Of a DNA stretch of 64,000 nt, positions 44,690-53,967 are shown one piece after another. How positions within the stretch are numbered: the stretch's first letter is position 1; each line of letters opens with the position of its first letter. Location of the stretch: contig CAJTFB010000020.1 in NCBI GenBank assembly GCA_910575665.1, positions 21,446-85,445 on the forward strand, read 5' to 3'. The DNA is from Eubacteriaceae bacterium. Lineage in GTDB: Bacteria; Bacillota; Clostridia; Lachnospirales; Lachnospiraceae. The notes under the pieces are model-generated. The model was given only the letters and a program-made list of their open reading frames with translations. It was not told the origin of the DNA and did not search any database. Position numbers and translations under genes: made by a program.

Positions 44690-44928
44690 TATTTTTTCCT
44701 CTGCTTCTTATCCAGATTGGATAGACGGCGAACGGCACCAACAGCAGAAACAGTCCCTCGGCACATTCCGATAAAAAACGACAAAAGAAAAACCGCAAAG
44801 GCTGTCACCACATAAGGAGATAGTTGGAAAACATTATTGGAAAACAGCTTATGGGCGATAGCAAAGGCAAAAGCCAGCGTAAAAATGGGAATGCTTTTCT
44901 CGCTGGCTTTCTCTATATGAAAATATAA
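44629..44928 (-). pseudogene. truncated element-borne membrane protein
   Basis: The frame runs from a stop at 44929 without a start codon and reads KSIPIFTLAFAFAIAHKLF, VVTAFAVFLLSFFIGMCRG and RRLSNLDKKQRKKYC. It encodes two hydrophobic helices and a basic end, and overlaps the start of the sigma-like gene. The 5' end is missing, which puts an element junction near 44930. A hairpin (AGCCAGCG/CGCTGGCT, 44872-44908) lies inside it. Confidence 0.45.
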
Positions 44929-45070
44929 TCACACACTCGTAAAATGTAATTCCTTTTGCTACAATGCGGAAAGGTAATGCAAAATTCAGAATAGCACTTA
45001 GCGGTTGATGACGTGCTTATGAAAGCAGTCAACAACTAACAAAAAAATAAAATTATGGAGGGTTAGGACT

Positions 45071-45444
45071 ATGGAAAAAACATTATTTGAGCAGATGGGC
45101 GGGACATATACAAGGGTTGACGATTATTATTTGCCTGCGCCGCCTTACATGCCGAAAAAGAAAAGCATATCGGCGTATGGGGACAGAGACATGCAAAGTA
45201 TTTGAAACAAAACCATAAGGTTTTATATATGAACCTCCTTATCAGCGGCAGGCTGAATGAATATCTTGCAAGTGTAGACGCACTGGCAGTAGATATGTTT
45301 TTTCGGCTGGTAGCGGAATATTCCGACAGGCAAAGCGTGACAGAACAGTTGAAATCAAAAAATCAATTCTTATGGATTCAAAAGATGAATAACATTTTGG
45401 CGTGTGTAAGGGAAGTTGTTGAAAATGATATAATTTATTCATAG
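45071..45444 (+). pseudogene. tnpV: TnpV transposon protein gene with a frameshift
   Basis: ATG 45071 follows GGAGGG and codes MEKTLFEQMGGTYTRVDDYY, the standard TnpV start. After about codon 25 the frame is lost. The family sequence continues in another frame from near 45150 (EKHIGVWGQRHAKYLKQ) to the stop at 45444, through LLISGRLNEYLA and FFRLVAEYSDRQSVTEQLK. TnpV accompanies Tn4451/Tn1549-like elements. An upstream -10 box TACAAT at 44960 may drive it. Confidence 0.8.
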
Positions 45445-45603
45445 GTGAATGACAGCGTTTCCGTAATAAGCGGCAGTCCCATTCAAACCTAAGCAAAGAC
45501 AGTAAGATAGAAAGACAGTTTGAGAATTGAAAAATCCCATGTTTTCATGTATAATTGGAAAAAGAAGTTAGACTGGAAAATCGAAATTTACAGGAGGAAC
45601 GAA

Positions 45604-46146
45604 ATGAAAGAAATATTGGAATTTAACCACAAAAAACAATGTGGTTTATGGTTGATTCTTATTGGAATTGTACTAATAGTAGCTGTCATTTGTGGCGGTG
45701 AATTTTTTGTTAATCCGTTTGTGTTTCTGATAGGTTATTACGCCTGCTTTTTTGGAGTCAATGTAAACAAAAAAGTGAGAGAAAAACTTTCTCAAGGAGA
45801 TATTTCTAAAAAGCAGATAAAGATAATTTATTTTTCGATTGCTACGTTGTTCATATTAATGTTTTGTATTGCTGGCCCGTTTATCCCCAGATGGCATTGG
45901 AGGCAGATATGGCTTGGTGTACTGATGGCAACATCAATACATTTCTTCTTGTGGTTTTTTGTACATGGTTGGAGTATGGTAGTGTTGGGGATTGTATGTA
46001 TGGTTATCGTAACAATGGGCTATATTTTTCCGGGCATACCAGTTTCAGTTATTTGCATTGCAGATGCGATGGTTAAACTGATATGCGGAATATATTTGTT
46101 ATTTATTGCAAAACCATCAAAATACATTCCTAATATGATAAAATAG
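45604..46146 (+). CDS. 180-aa integral membrane protein, unknown
   Basis: ATG 45604 follows CAGGAGGAACGAA. The protein has about six hydrophobic segments (CGLWLILIGIVLIVAVI, FVFLIGYYACFFGV, IYFSIATLFILMFCIA and others) and ends AKPSKYIPNMIK. No enzymatic motif is seen. It may belong to a small DUF family of membrane proteins often carried on mobile elements of Firmicutes. An earlier in-frame ATG at 45520 lacks a ribosome binding site. Confidence 0.6.
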   Translation: MKEILEFNHKKQCGLWLILIGIVLIVAVICGGEFFVNPFVFLIGYYACFFGVNVNKKVREKLSQGDISKKQIKIIYFSIATLFILMFCIAGPFIPRWHWRQIWLGVLMATSIHFFLWFFVHGWSMVVLGIVCMVIVTMGYIFPGIPVSVICIADAMVKLICGIYLLFIAKPSKYIPNMIK

Positions 46147-46214
46147 CGAATGTACAAAGAAACAACTTCCAGTTTGACATACTGAAAAATCAAGATTTGA
46201 AAGGAGTAACAGAC

Positions 46215-46493
46215 ATGGAATTTCCTTTTTATGATTCACTCGATACTGCTACGATTATCTGTTGTCATATATTGAAGCGTCAGGCACCTATTCTATATGT
46301 ATCACATGATGAAGATGACGGAATGTGGCAATTTCTATGCGGAGAAACACACGAAACAGATGAAGCAAAGTTAGTATCTTTAAAATGGGTTTTTGATTTA
46401 GATAACTCTGTTAGTACCTTAAAGGATATGCCTTGCGGTTACTTTGCAGAAAGGAAAACCCAAGATGACGATTGGATTATCAGAAAGCGATAA
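46215..46493 (+). CDS. 92-aa hypothetical protein, unknown
   Basis: ATG 46215 follows AAAGGAGTAACAGAC. The acidic, soluble protein contains PILYVSHDEDDGMWQFLCG, LVSLKWVFDLDNSV and MPCGYFAERK. This layout resembles small accessory proteins with a DUF2185-like or immunity-protein look, but I cannot name the family with confidence. The sequence AACTTCCAGTTT occurs 40 bases upstream and again at its stop codon. Confidence 0.5.
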   Translation: MEFPFYDSLDTATIICCHILKRQAPILYVSHDEDDGMWQFLCGETHETDEAKLVSLKWVFDLDNSVSTLKDMPCGYFAERKTQDDDWIIRKR

Positions 46494-46553
46494 CTTCCAG
46501 TTTCTCGGGAAGTCAAGTATAAAAAGAACTCGGAATTTCATAAGGTGAGAATA

Positions 46554-47225
46554 ATGGTTAGAGAAGTAAAATGGACAAAATATTTATGGCTGAGTTTACT
46601 TTCATTTGGAGCATTTATGCTTGAATTGCTGTCAATATTTGCAATTGAAGTTATAATTCTGCATGTAGACATACAGAATTATACAATGCAGCAAAGAAGT
46701 ATTCATTGTATCATAATGGTTTTTATGTGGGCGTTTTTCATTGGTGTTCTCCTGCTTTTTTCAAGGAAGCATTATCATTTTCCGAAAAGGGGAAGCAAAA
46801 GGGATAAGATTTCCTCAAAAAGTTGGATCGTAACGCTTGCTTGTTTCATTGGCTGCAAAATTATGACTTTCATTGATTGGCATACATTAAAGATTGTCGG
46901 AGAAGCACAGGGTAAAACTGTATTCCAATTTTGCGCGCAATATTTATACTATATATTTGAAGTGCTGCTTGTTATTCTAATCATAATATACGGGCAAAAA
47001 GCGATTGAAACTCTGTTGAAAAAAGAAAGCCCAATTCCTTTTGGCGGTATTATATTGGCTATGACATGGGGAGCGATTCATTTTGTGTCAAGAGGGGTAG
47101 GTCTTGAAATATGGAACGGAATTTCTACTATGATGTTTTCTGTTCTTAGCGGTGTAATGTATCTAAGATTAAACAGGAAATACCTATATAGCTATCTTTT
47201 CATCGCTATAGGTTATTTGCTATAA
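46554..47225 (+). CDS. 223-aa membrane protein, possibly CPBP-like
   Basis: ATG 46554 follows AAGGTGAG. The protein has about six to seven membrane helices. The C-terminal part (MTWGAIHFVSRGVGLEIWNG, SVLSGVMYLRL) recalls the second half of CPBP (Abi) proteases, with a conserved-position His. The usual EExxxR motif is not present, so activity is doubtful. It is followed by a hairpin terminator that overlaps the convergent KTR gene. Confidence 0.5.
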   Translation: MVREVKWTKYLWLSLLSFGAFMLELLSIFAIEVIILHVDIQNYTMQQRSIHCIIMVFMWAFFIGVLLLFSRKHYHFPKRGSKRDKISSKSWIVTLACFIGCKIMTFIDWHTLKIVGEAQGKTVFQFCAQYLYYIFEVLLVILIIIYGQKAIETLLKKESPIPFGGIILAMTWGAIHFVSRGVGLEIWNGISTMMFSVLSGVMYLRLNRKYLYSYLFIAIGYLL

Positions 47226-47261
47226 TTTCCTATTTATCGGGCAAACAACATTTCACCAAAA

Positions 47262-47340
47262 AGCCAGACACATAATGCGCAGAGTCGGCAGGCTTGTGAG
47301 CAAGTTCATCGGCTCTGCGTCTTAAGCGTCTGGCTCTTTT
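47262..47340 (+). terminator. terminator after the CPBP-like gene
   Basis: AGCCAGAC (47262-47269) pairs with GTCTGGCT (47328-47335). An inner GCGCAGAG/CTCTGCG stem is present and TTTT follows. It overlaps the 3' end of the minus-strand KTR gene. Confidence 0.6.
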
Positions 47341-47492
47341 ATAACAGTTACTTGTAAACTCTTAACTTTAATCAAAGTTTCCTGCTTGCATTTCGGACAG
47401 TAGAGAGGATAGTTTTTCAAAACGGTATCTTCTCTAATTCTGTCACGAGTTTTACTACCGCAGATGGGGCAGCGTATCCATTCTAATTTCAT
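47322..47492 (-). CDS. cysteine-rich KTR domain protein (56 aa)
   Basis: The frame begins MKLEWIRCPICGSKTRDRIR and continues with YPLYCPKCKQETLIKVKSL. The two CxxC pairs and the central KTR are the signature of the Cys-rich KTR family carried by conjugative transposons. It probably forms a zinc ribbon. The function is unknown. Confidence 0.85.
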   Translation of the reverse strand: MKLEWIRCPICGSKTRDRIREDTVLKNYPLYCPKCKQETLIKVKSLQVTVIKEPDA

Positions 47493-47599
47493 TTTTCAAA
47501 TACCTCTCTATTATTTTCGAATAATAAGCTATTTCTTTTGTGTGATTGATTCGCATATATTTACATATCCTTTGCATGGCTTTTTCAATTTTCAATCAT

Positions 47600-48823
47600 T
47601 TACGCTCTTGCGAAAACTGTGGTGACAGTGATGATGTCATTGTCGATCTTCGCAAAAATTTCGCCATTCATCTTGCGCATGAGCTGTCTGCAAATGTAAA
47701 GCCCCAGCCCGTTACCACCAATGTTTCCCGCATTTGCTCCGCGCCAAAAACTCTCGAAAATATGCGGCAAATCGTCCTTCACAAGCGTACAACCGCCGTT
47801 CATGATCGCAATTTGGACGCATTCATCGTCTTCGAGGAAAATCAATTCCACACATCTGCCATCGCCGTATTTGAGGGCATTTTCCATAATGTTTTGCATC
47901 ACTTCAACGCTCCTGCTCAAATCCCCCGATAGCAGACAGTTTTTATATTTTCCGATAATAAAATCTGTTTTGATAAGTGCCAGTTTTTCCCTGTAATATC
48001 CCGCGATTTTTTCAACAAGTTCCGAAAGATAAAACTCGCCCATATTCACTTCAAGGCTGAAGAAATCTTCTCTTGAAGCCGTTATAATCTGTGAAACATA
48101 GCCCTCGATCTCGTCCGCTTTTTCGTTGATGTTTTCAGCGATTTTGTGCTGCTTTTCCGCGTCCGAATACAAATTTTTCGACAGTGCTGCCGAGTACAAT
48201 TTTATAGCGGAAAGCGGCGTTTTAATATCGTGCGAGAGCGATAGCAGCAGTGTTTTCTTTTCTTTCTGCATTTCCAGTTCGCGCTGCTTTTGCTGTTCTA
48301 TATTTTCACGGAGAATATCGATCCCCCAAAGAAATTTTCCGAAAAAACGGTTTTTCGTTTCCTTTATCGGCGCGGCGAGATTACCCTTTGAAAGCTCGTA
48401 AGGGATACCGCTCAGACGTTCAAAGGGCATAAGAATTGCGAATTTTATATAAAGTAAAACCGTTATGATTAAAATCGCCATAACAACGAGAACGGCATTT
48501 ACAATTCCTGTAAGCTGCGTTTTTTCGGAGTAGCCATTTGTATTGTAATCAAAACGATAAAGTTCTCCGTTTATTTCACAGATAACATAGTCGCTGTCCG
48601 TGCTGTAAAATTTTTCTCCGTATCGCTCAATATTTGTTACATACTCACATTCGGAAATGTTGGCAGAACCATTCGCTTCTATTTCTCGAACAAGGCGGCT
48701 TATCTCTACGCGGTATAGTCTGCCGTCGTTGGTTTTGTCGGTAGCAAGAATCAGATTCACGACAGCAAACAATAGGATCACGGCAACCGCAACTACCGAT
48801 AAAATTCTGTTAAACGCTTTCAT
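47600..48823 (-). CDS. sensor histidine kinase
   Basis: The 407-aa kinase has two membrane helices (about 6-26 and 108-130) enclosing an 80-residue extracellular domain. HAMP-like linker, H box SLSHDIKTPLSAIK, N box IMENALKY and G box GGNGLGLYI follow. The sizeable external loop differs from BceS-type intramembrane kinases. It overlaps the response regulator by 14 bases and sits with an ABC exporter, suggesting an antimicrobial-peptide response module. Codon use is more GC-rich than the flanking remnants. Confidence 0.9.
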   Translation of the reverse strand: MKAFNRILSVVAVAVILLFAVVNLILATDKTNDGRLYRVEISRLVREIEANGSANISECEYVTNIERYGEKFYSTDSDYVICEINGELYRFDYNTNGYSEKTQLTGIVNAVLVVMAILIITVLLYIKFAILMPFERLSGIPYELSKGNLAAPIKETKNRFFGKFLWGIDILRENIEQQKQRELEMQKEKKTLLLSLSHDIKTPLSAIKLYSAALSKNLYSDAEKQHKIAENINEKADEIEGYVSQIITASREDFFSLEVNMGEFYLSELVEKIAGYYREKLALIKTDFIIGKYKNCLLSGDLSRSVEVMQNIMENALKYGDGRCVELIFLEDDECVQIAIMNGGCTLVKDDLPHIFESFWRGANAGNIGGNGLGLYICRQLMRKMNGEIFAKIDNDIITVTTVFARA

Positions 48824-49475
48824 ATTTATAACCCACCCCCCATACAGTAACTATTTTTTTAGGATTTTTTGGGGAGTCCTCTATTTTCTGTCGCAGCCAT
48901 TTTATGTGTACCGTCAGTGTCTGTTGTTCTGAAAAGCTGTCGCTGCCCCAGACCTGTTCAAAAATGTATTCCTTGCTTAAAGCCCTGCCCTTATTCTCCA
49001 TTAAAAGCAGAAGCAGCTCAAATTCCTTCGTGGTCATTTCAAGTTCTTTTTCATTTTTGTAAACGACACGGCTCGCCTTATTTATGCGTATATTGCCGTC
49101 GGTAATTTCATCAAGAGCGTATTGTCTCTTAAAAATCCCTCTTATTTTTGCGAGCATAATATCAATATCATATGGCTTTTCTATATAATCGTCTGCGCCG
49201 AGATTCAGTCCGTTCAGCTTGTCTTCTTTTTCTGTTTTCGCACTTACAATCAGTATGGGCGTGTTGCTTGACCTGCGGATTTTTTCCAGAACATAAAATC
49301 CGTCCCTATCGGGCAGCATGATATCAAGCACGACAAGCCTTGCGCTGTATCGTTCGTACAGCAGCAAGGCTTTTTCGGCTGTTTGAACCGCCGATACCGT
49401 ATAATTTTCCGTGCGGAGAAAATCACACAGCAGATCAGCAAGCTCCTTGTTGTCCTCAACAATAAGAATATCCAT
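48810..49475 (-). CDS. OmpR-type response regulator
   Basis: The 221-aa regulator has the receiver domain (DILIVEDNKELADLL, phospho-Asp in LVVLDIMLPDRDG, Lys in YIEKPYDIDI). It also has a winged-helix C-terminal domain (LEMTTKEFELLLLLMENKGRAL). It most likely controls the adjacent ABC transporter genes. GGGTGGTAG precedes the ATG. Confidence 0.93.
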   Translation of the reverse strand: MDILIVEDNKELADLLCDFLRTENYTVSAVQTAEKALLLYERYSARLVVLDIMLPDRDGFYVLEKIRRSSNTPILIVSAKTEKEDKLNGLNLGADDYIEKPYDIDIMLAKIRGIFKRQYALDEITDGNIRINKASRVVYKNEKELEMTTKEFELLLLLMENKGRALSKEYIFEQVWGSDSFSEQQTLTVHIKWLRQKIEDSPKNPKKIVTVWGVGYKYESV

Positions 49476-49476
49476 T

Positions 49477-50235
49477 CTACCACCCTAATTCCAGAAGCCA
49501 GTTATTCAATGCACGCTCCCGTTCTCTCATCTGCGTGGAACAGTCGCTTAAGTCGTACTCTCCCTTTATGTTCCCGTCAACAATGTACATGACCCTTGTA
49601 CATTTTGCCGCGACCTTAACATCGTGAGTAACAAGCATGATTGTTGTTCCCTCAGAATTTAATTTTACAAGCTCTTCCATTACCTCGTCGGAGGAAGCGC
49701 GGTTCAAAGCCCCTGTCGGCTCGTCGGCAAAAATCATTTTCGGGTCGTTTATCATACTGCGGCAGATACATGCCCGCTGAAGCTGACCGCCCGAAACCTC
49801 GTTGATGTCGTTGTCGGCGATGTCGATAATGCCGAGCCTGCGCATTAAATTCTGACCGCGCCGCGCCGTTTCCTTGCGGGGTTCGCGAAGCTTTTTGGAT
49901 TGCGTTGCGGGAAGTATGATATTATCCAATATGGTGAGGTTTTTCAGCATATACATTTGCTGAAAGATAAAACCCATTTCGTCAAGGCGCAGGTCTGCAA
50001 GTTCTCTTTCGCCCATCCCTGCAATATTTTTTTCACAGAAATTCACATCTCCTGCGGTAACATCATCCATGCCCGAAACTGCGTACAGTAACGTGGATTT
50101 TCCAGAGCCAGACGGTCCCATAACAGCGACCATTTCTCCTTCGCCAATCGCAAAATTTATGTTTTTCAGTACGTTGTTCTGCCGCTTGTTTACGATATAC
50201 GTTTTGCAGAGGTCTTTTACTTCGAGAATATTCAT
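49477..50235 (-). CDS. ABC transporter ATPase (MacB/LolD type)
   Basis: The 252-aa ATPase has Walker A GPSGSGKSTLL, Q-loop FIFQQMYMLKNLT, signature VSGGQLQRACICRSM and Walker B MIFADEPTGAL. The NPKM/ALNRASSDEV region is typical of MacB-like exporters. It pairs with the following FtsX-type permease and lies one base from the regulator gene. Confidence 0.94.
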   Translation of the reverse strand: MNILEVKDLCKTYIVNKRQNNVLKNINFAIGEGEMVAVMGPSGSGKSTLLYAVSGMDDVTAGDVNFCEKNIAGMGERELADLRLDEMGFIFQQMYMLKNLTILDNIILPATQSKKLREPRKETARRGQNLMRRLGIIDIADNDINEVSGGQLQRACICRSMINDPKMIFADEPTGALNRASSDEVMEELVKLNSEGTTIMLVTHDVKVAAKCTRVMYIVDGNIKGEYDLSDCSTQMRERERALNNWLLELGW

Positions 50236-50253
50236 AATTGCTTCTTCCTTTCA

Positions 50254-52641
50254 TTATTCAATGCTTGCCGTATCGGAGGATTTGATTTTTCTTGTGTACA
50301 GAGAGGTCAAAAACGCGCTTACGGCTGTGGCGGTAAGGACGATAACGGGGAATACTGCGTATATCTCCACAGGGTTCCGCATATATTCTACGCCCATTTC
50401 AAGACCCATTGATCTGAAAATAGGGTCGAAGCAAAGCTTTGTAAGGGGCATACCCAAAAGCTCCGCAATAAGGACAGCCGCCGCTGCCGTAATAAAAAAT
50501 CTTAACGTGTACTGTCCGTATATCTTGGTATTCCTTATGCCTATGGCTTTCATGAGGGCGATCTCCGCCTGCTCCTTCGCGATAAAGGAACGCGCCATAA
50601 GCACGGTGATAAGCGCGGCTAAAATTACCATAAGGATGGCGGACATTTTTTTCACCGCGTCTATGGCATCGCCGACTCCAGTGGTATCATTTACAGTTTC
50701 GCCTGCTGTTTTAACGCTTGAAAATTCAGGGTAAAGCTCCTTGATCTTTTCCATTCTGCGTAATACTTCCTCATCGTCGGGGTCGTCGGTAAATTTTATC
50801 TGTGTACCAGGGGAACCGCTTGCTGCGAGATAGTTTATATCGCAGTCGGTATAGGCCCTCACGGAAATACCCTGATTAACCATTGACTGATACAGAGCGG
50901 TTATAATGAACTCCGCCGTTTCGCCCGTTGGGTAGGACATGGTAACAGTATCGCCTATATCTGCATCCAGCTTTTTTGCCAAAAGGGTCGTCACTGCAAT
51001 TTCGCCGCTGTTTTGGGGAGGAGTACCCTCTAAATATTCGTACATATCCATTGTTGTTCCCGTACCCTGAAGTATAGCTGCCTTGTTTTCATATTCGCTG
51101 TGTCTTATCATCGAAAAAATATAATATTCCGTCATACATTCCGCGGACATACCGTTTTCCGCAAGAGTCTGCTCCATATCCTCAAGATATTTTTTAACCT
51201 TTTCATGTCCGTCCCCGGTCATAAATTTCATAGCTTCGTCGCCGATGTCCGTAACGATGTGACAGTCCGCCATACCGAAATATTTCACCAGCTTTCCGCT
51301 TTTAAGAGACGCCGTAGCATTGGAAAGTATTATCAGCAGCGACATACACAGAAAAAACGTAAAGATAATGACAGCGTAGCGTTTGGGACTGCTTACAATA
51401 TCGTTTGCGGCAAGGAAAGCCGTTGTGCCAAGCCGCGATCTTCCAAGGCTCATAACGCTCTTTTTGCGGAAGCGTTCCCCTGTCTGCCCGTTTCTTACAG
51501 CGTCGATCGGAGACATTTTGCTCACCCTGCCCGTGCAGCCGAGACAGAACAGGAGAATGACAACCGCTACCAGAACCGCGCAGCCGATATTGACAAAAGC
51601 GTTACTGCCGCTGTCTATTATAATAAACTCCGTGGAACGATTGATAAGCATTTTCCCAAACGGGTAGCTGAGTATCAGGCCGAGCGCTGCGCCGACAATG
51701 GAAATAGCGGCGTATTTTGTAAGGTACAGTCCCCGAATTTTTATGTTGCGTATGCCCATTGCTTTCATAACGCCTATCTCGCGGAACTCCTCGGAGATGG
51801 TAAAGGCTATGGTGAACCGCAGCACCGCAAAGGATATGATTATGAGAATAAGGCTTATTGCAAGGATAAGACTCATGATTATCATATCAAAAATATAGGC
51901 TTGATCCAGCATCTCCGCATCGCCCGAAAAGGTAAAGCCATCGGATAGATCCGCGATCTGGGACAGGGTTCTGTCAAGGTCGGCGGTGTGTATGTATAAG
52001 AATTTTCCGCCATACGTATTTTTTATCGTCTCATCGGACATATATTCGTCAAAGTCCTCGCCGTTCAGGATAAACCTTTTAATGCCCATCAATTCCGTGC
52101 CGCAGACAGCGTCCCTGAAACTGCCCGCAAAGGTAAATTCGCGGCTTACGCCCTCTATTTCGACAGTAATTTTGTCGCCTACCTTAAGTCCCATGTTTTT
52201 CTCTATGAAACGGGTAGCGTAAATTTCCCCTTTCGGCACGCTTTTAAGAATACTTTCGTCGTCCAAAAAATAATTTATCCCCAAACTTCTGTCGCTCTGT
52301 AATACTAATTTCTGACTGAGGTTGGAAGCGTTAAGCGGTTCGCCGACTCGCGTAATATTGGACTGGGACATCGAGACAAACTCCTCGATACGGAACTCGT
52401 CTATCGCAGAGGCGTTTTCAAGTGTCCCGCAAATATCCTGGTCGGAGGATTTGTTTTCGCTAAACGCGAAATAATCGGGCACGTCCGCCATTTCAAAATA
52501 GCTGTCCAGCGCAGTCGTCACGGTGATGATGTTGCTCACGCCGGAGGACATGAACATCGACGCGAGTATAATAAATACCAGCAGTATCACGTTCATCACC
52601 CTTTTGCGCTTAAGGTCTTTTTTCAGTATTTGTAAATACAT
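50254..52641 (-). CDS. FtsX/MacB-type ABC permease (795 aa)
   Basis: ATG 52641 follows AAAGGAGCAGCGGAA. It encodes two FtsX-type units. An N-terminal helix (about 18-38) leads to a roughly 210-residue external domain and three helices (about 255-375). A further helix near 430 leads to a second external domain (about 455-665) and three helices to residue 785. Two external domains point to a MacB/LolE-like exporter or mechanotransmission machine rather than a BceB permease (one large loop). It is the distal gene of the RR-HK-ABC set. Codons are GC-rich like its partners. Confidence 0.88.
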   Translation of the reverse strand: MYLQILKKDLKRKRVMNVILLVFIILASMFMSSGVSNIITVTTALDSYFEMADVPDYFAFSENKSSDQDICGTLENASAIDEFRIEEFVSMSQSNITRVGEPLNASNLSQKLVLQSDRSLGINYFLDDESILKSVPKGEIYATRFIEKNMGLKVGDKITVEIEGVSREFTFAGSFRDAVCGTELMGIKRFILNGEDFDEYMSDETIKNTYGGKFLYIHTADLDRTLSQIADLSDGFTFSGDAEMLDQAYIFDMIIMSLILAISLILIIISFAVLRFTIAFTISEEFREIGVMKAMGIRNIKIRGLYLTKYAAISIVGAALGLILSYPFGKMLINRSTEFIIIDSGSNAFVNIGCAVLVAVVILLFCLGCTGRVSKMSPIDAVRNGQTGERFRKKSVMSLGRSRLGTTAFLAANDIVSSPKRYAVIIFTFFLCMSLLIILSNATASLKSGKLVKYFGMADCHIVTDIGDEAMKFMTGDGHEKVKKYLEDMEQTLAENGMSAECMTEYYIFSMIRHSEYENKAAILQGTGTTMDMYEYLEGTPPQNSGEIAVTTLLAKKLDADIGDTVTMSYPTGETAEFIITALYQSMVNQGISVRAYTDCDINYLAASGSPGTQIKFTDDPDDEEVLRRMEKIKELYPEFSSVKTAGETVNDTTGVGDAIDAVKKMSAILMVILAALITVLMARSFIAKEQAEIALMKAIGIRNTKIYGQYTLRFFITAAAAVLIAELLGMPLTKLCFDPIFRSMGLEMGVEYMRNPVEIYAVFPVIVLTATAVSAFLTSLYTRKIKSSDTASIE

Positions 52642-52801
52642 TTCCGCTGCTCCTTTCGCTTTGTGATTCGATTGTAGCATAGAAGTTATTAAATAATCCT
52701 TAAATCGGTTTGCAGCAATCAAATTATGCGTGATGATGAAAATCGTTTACCCATTACCAATGTTCATTAGCCTAATTTCTCCGCATATTTTTCTACCCGC
52801 T

Positions 52802-52991
52802 CTATGCCAGCAAATAATTTTCTCCTATTTCTTCGGCATATTGACCTACTTTATAGGTTAGCTCAATACGGACAGAATTATTTCCCTCTAATAGCAAACG
52901 GACAAAGTAGTATAAAGATACATGAAAATATCGCTTGTGCTCTGTGTTCGGTATCACAGTCGTATTCTTCAAAGAGTTCGTCCATTTTCAT
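52802..52991 (-). pseudogene. frameshifted remnant of a small element protein
   Basis: The frame MKMDELFEEYDCDTEHRAQA is lost near 52905. It continues in the next frame as YYFVRLLLEGNNSVRIEL and QYAEEIGENYLLA. A second short open frame upstream (52969-53058, MAVISYYAIRQELVTTKYEG) overlaps it. Both look like decayed accessory genes and I do not recognise them. The rest of 52642-53105 shows nothing else. Confidence 0.4.
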
Positions 52992-53105
52992 CTATTTTTC
53001 CTTCGTATTTAGTAGTAACAAGTTCCTGCCGAATAGCATAGTAACTTATTACTGCCATGTCAATATATTCTGAAAAAAATCTCTATTAAATTCAGATGCT
53101 TCCCG

Positions 53106-53139
53106 AAAGAAAAGCGACAGAGCTTTTCCCCTCTGTCGC
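53106..53139 (-). terminator. terminator behind the second TnpV remnant
   Basis: GCGACAGAG pairs with CTCTGTCGC around an eight-base loop, followed on the minus strand by TTTTCTTTC. Confidence 0.75.
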
Positions 53140-53147
53140 CTTGCTGT

Positions 53148-53240
53148 CTATGCGTAAATGATTTCATCATATACAATCTCCCTCGCACACGCCCTTATGT
53201 TATTCATTCTTCCTGTCCATTCTAAGGCGTTTTCTGCCAT
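53148..53240 (-). pseudogene. tnpV: TnpV C-terminal remnant
   Basis: The 30-codon frame reads MAENALEWTGRMNNIRACAR and ends EIIYA. It matches the last quarter of TnpV (compare QKMNNILACVREVVENDIIYS at 45380-45444). It is inverted relative to the first tnpV copy, and the two mark the ends of the decayed mobile region. Confidence 0.7.
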
Positions 53241-53320
53241 TTTGTTCACTCCTAGTTCTCTTAATTATATCTCAAATCCTTGAGAATGTGGTGTCAACTT
53301 TTTTATACCACATCAGAATA

Positions 53321-53770
53321 TCACTTCTTCCGTTTCTTAAATTTCTCCTTTGCATACTCATAAGCTTCCTGGATATATGGTTTCAGTTCCTCAAAAGTCC
53401 GTTCAGAAGGGTTCAATACACATATCCATGCCATCCATGCGTAGACGGGATGGGGGAGTATTTCATCCAATGCGGCAAAGTCGTAATTCATATCTACAAC
53501 ACCGCCTGCTGGCGGGCGCTTTGGTATTATTCCAAACAATTCAGCAAAAGTATTTTTCTGTATTCCCAGATTTACACGGTAGACGTTCTCTCTACTCAAA
53601 TCAGATCCCTTGTCATTGTCACCGTCTTTTTCCTTTACAGTCAATATGTAGACGCCACGCTTCAGTACATGATCTGGGTTATAGAAAATACCTTTCTCAC
53701 CCCAGCTTTCAACTAAGACTGTCCCCTCAAGATTTTCAAGACAATAATTTAATATTTTATCTGGTGTCAT
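53321..53770 (-). CDS. DUF6194 family protein
   Basis: The 149-aa protein begins MTPDKILNYCLENLEGTVLV. It carries GEKGIFYNPDHVLKRGVYIL, ENVYRVNLGIQKNTFAELFG and LPHPVYAWMAWICVLNPS, which match the DUF6194 pattern. The fold is probably MmcQ/YjbR-like, and the function is unknown. It lies between the mobile remnants and the decarboxylase operon. The 53771-53967 gap contains nothing recognisable. Confidence 0.75.
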   Translation of the reverse strand: MTPDKILNYCLENLEGTVLVESWGEKGIFYNPDHVLKRGVYILTVKEKDGDNDKGSDLSRENVYRVNLGIQKNTFAELFGIIPKRPPAGGVVDMNYDFAALDEILPHPVYAWMAWICVLNPSERTFEELKPYIQEAYEYAKEKFKKRKK

Positions 53771-53967
53771 TTTTACAGTCCCCTTTCCATCTTTATTCCA
53801 ATTTTCTCACGGGTATTTCAGAATATCATAGTGGCTATACCTATGTCAAGATTTTGGGTAAATTTTAAACCACATACCCTTTCTGGCTCAGATGAGCTAA
53901 CATTAAGGAAGACAGCGCAAAAGCATTTCTGCCTTCACGCTGCCTCTCCTGTATTCAAATCCAGGCA

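Noticed and set aside
52804..53073. Plus-strand open frame in the mobile remnant
   Set aside because: It runs opposite to a frameshifted but recognisable minus-strand gene remnant and has no ribosome binding site.
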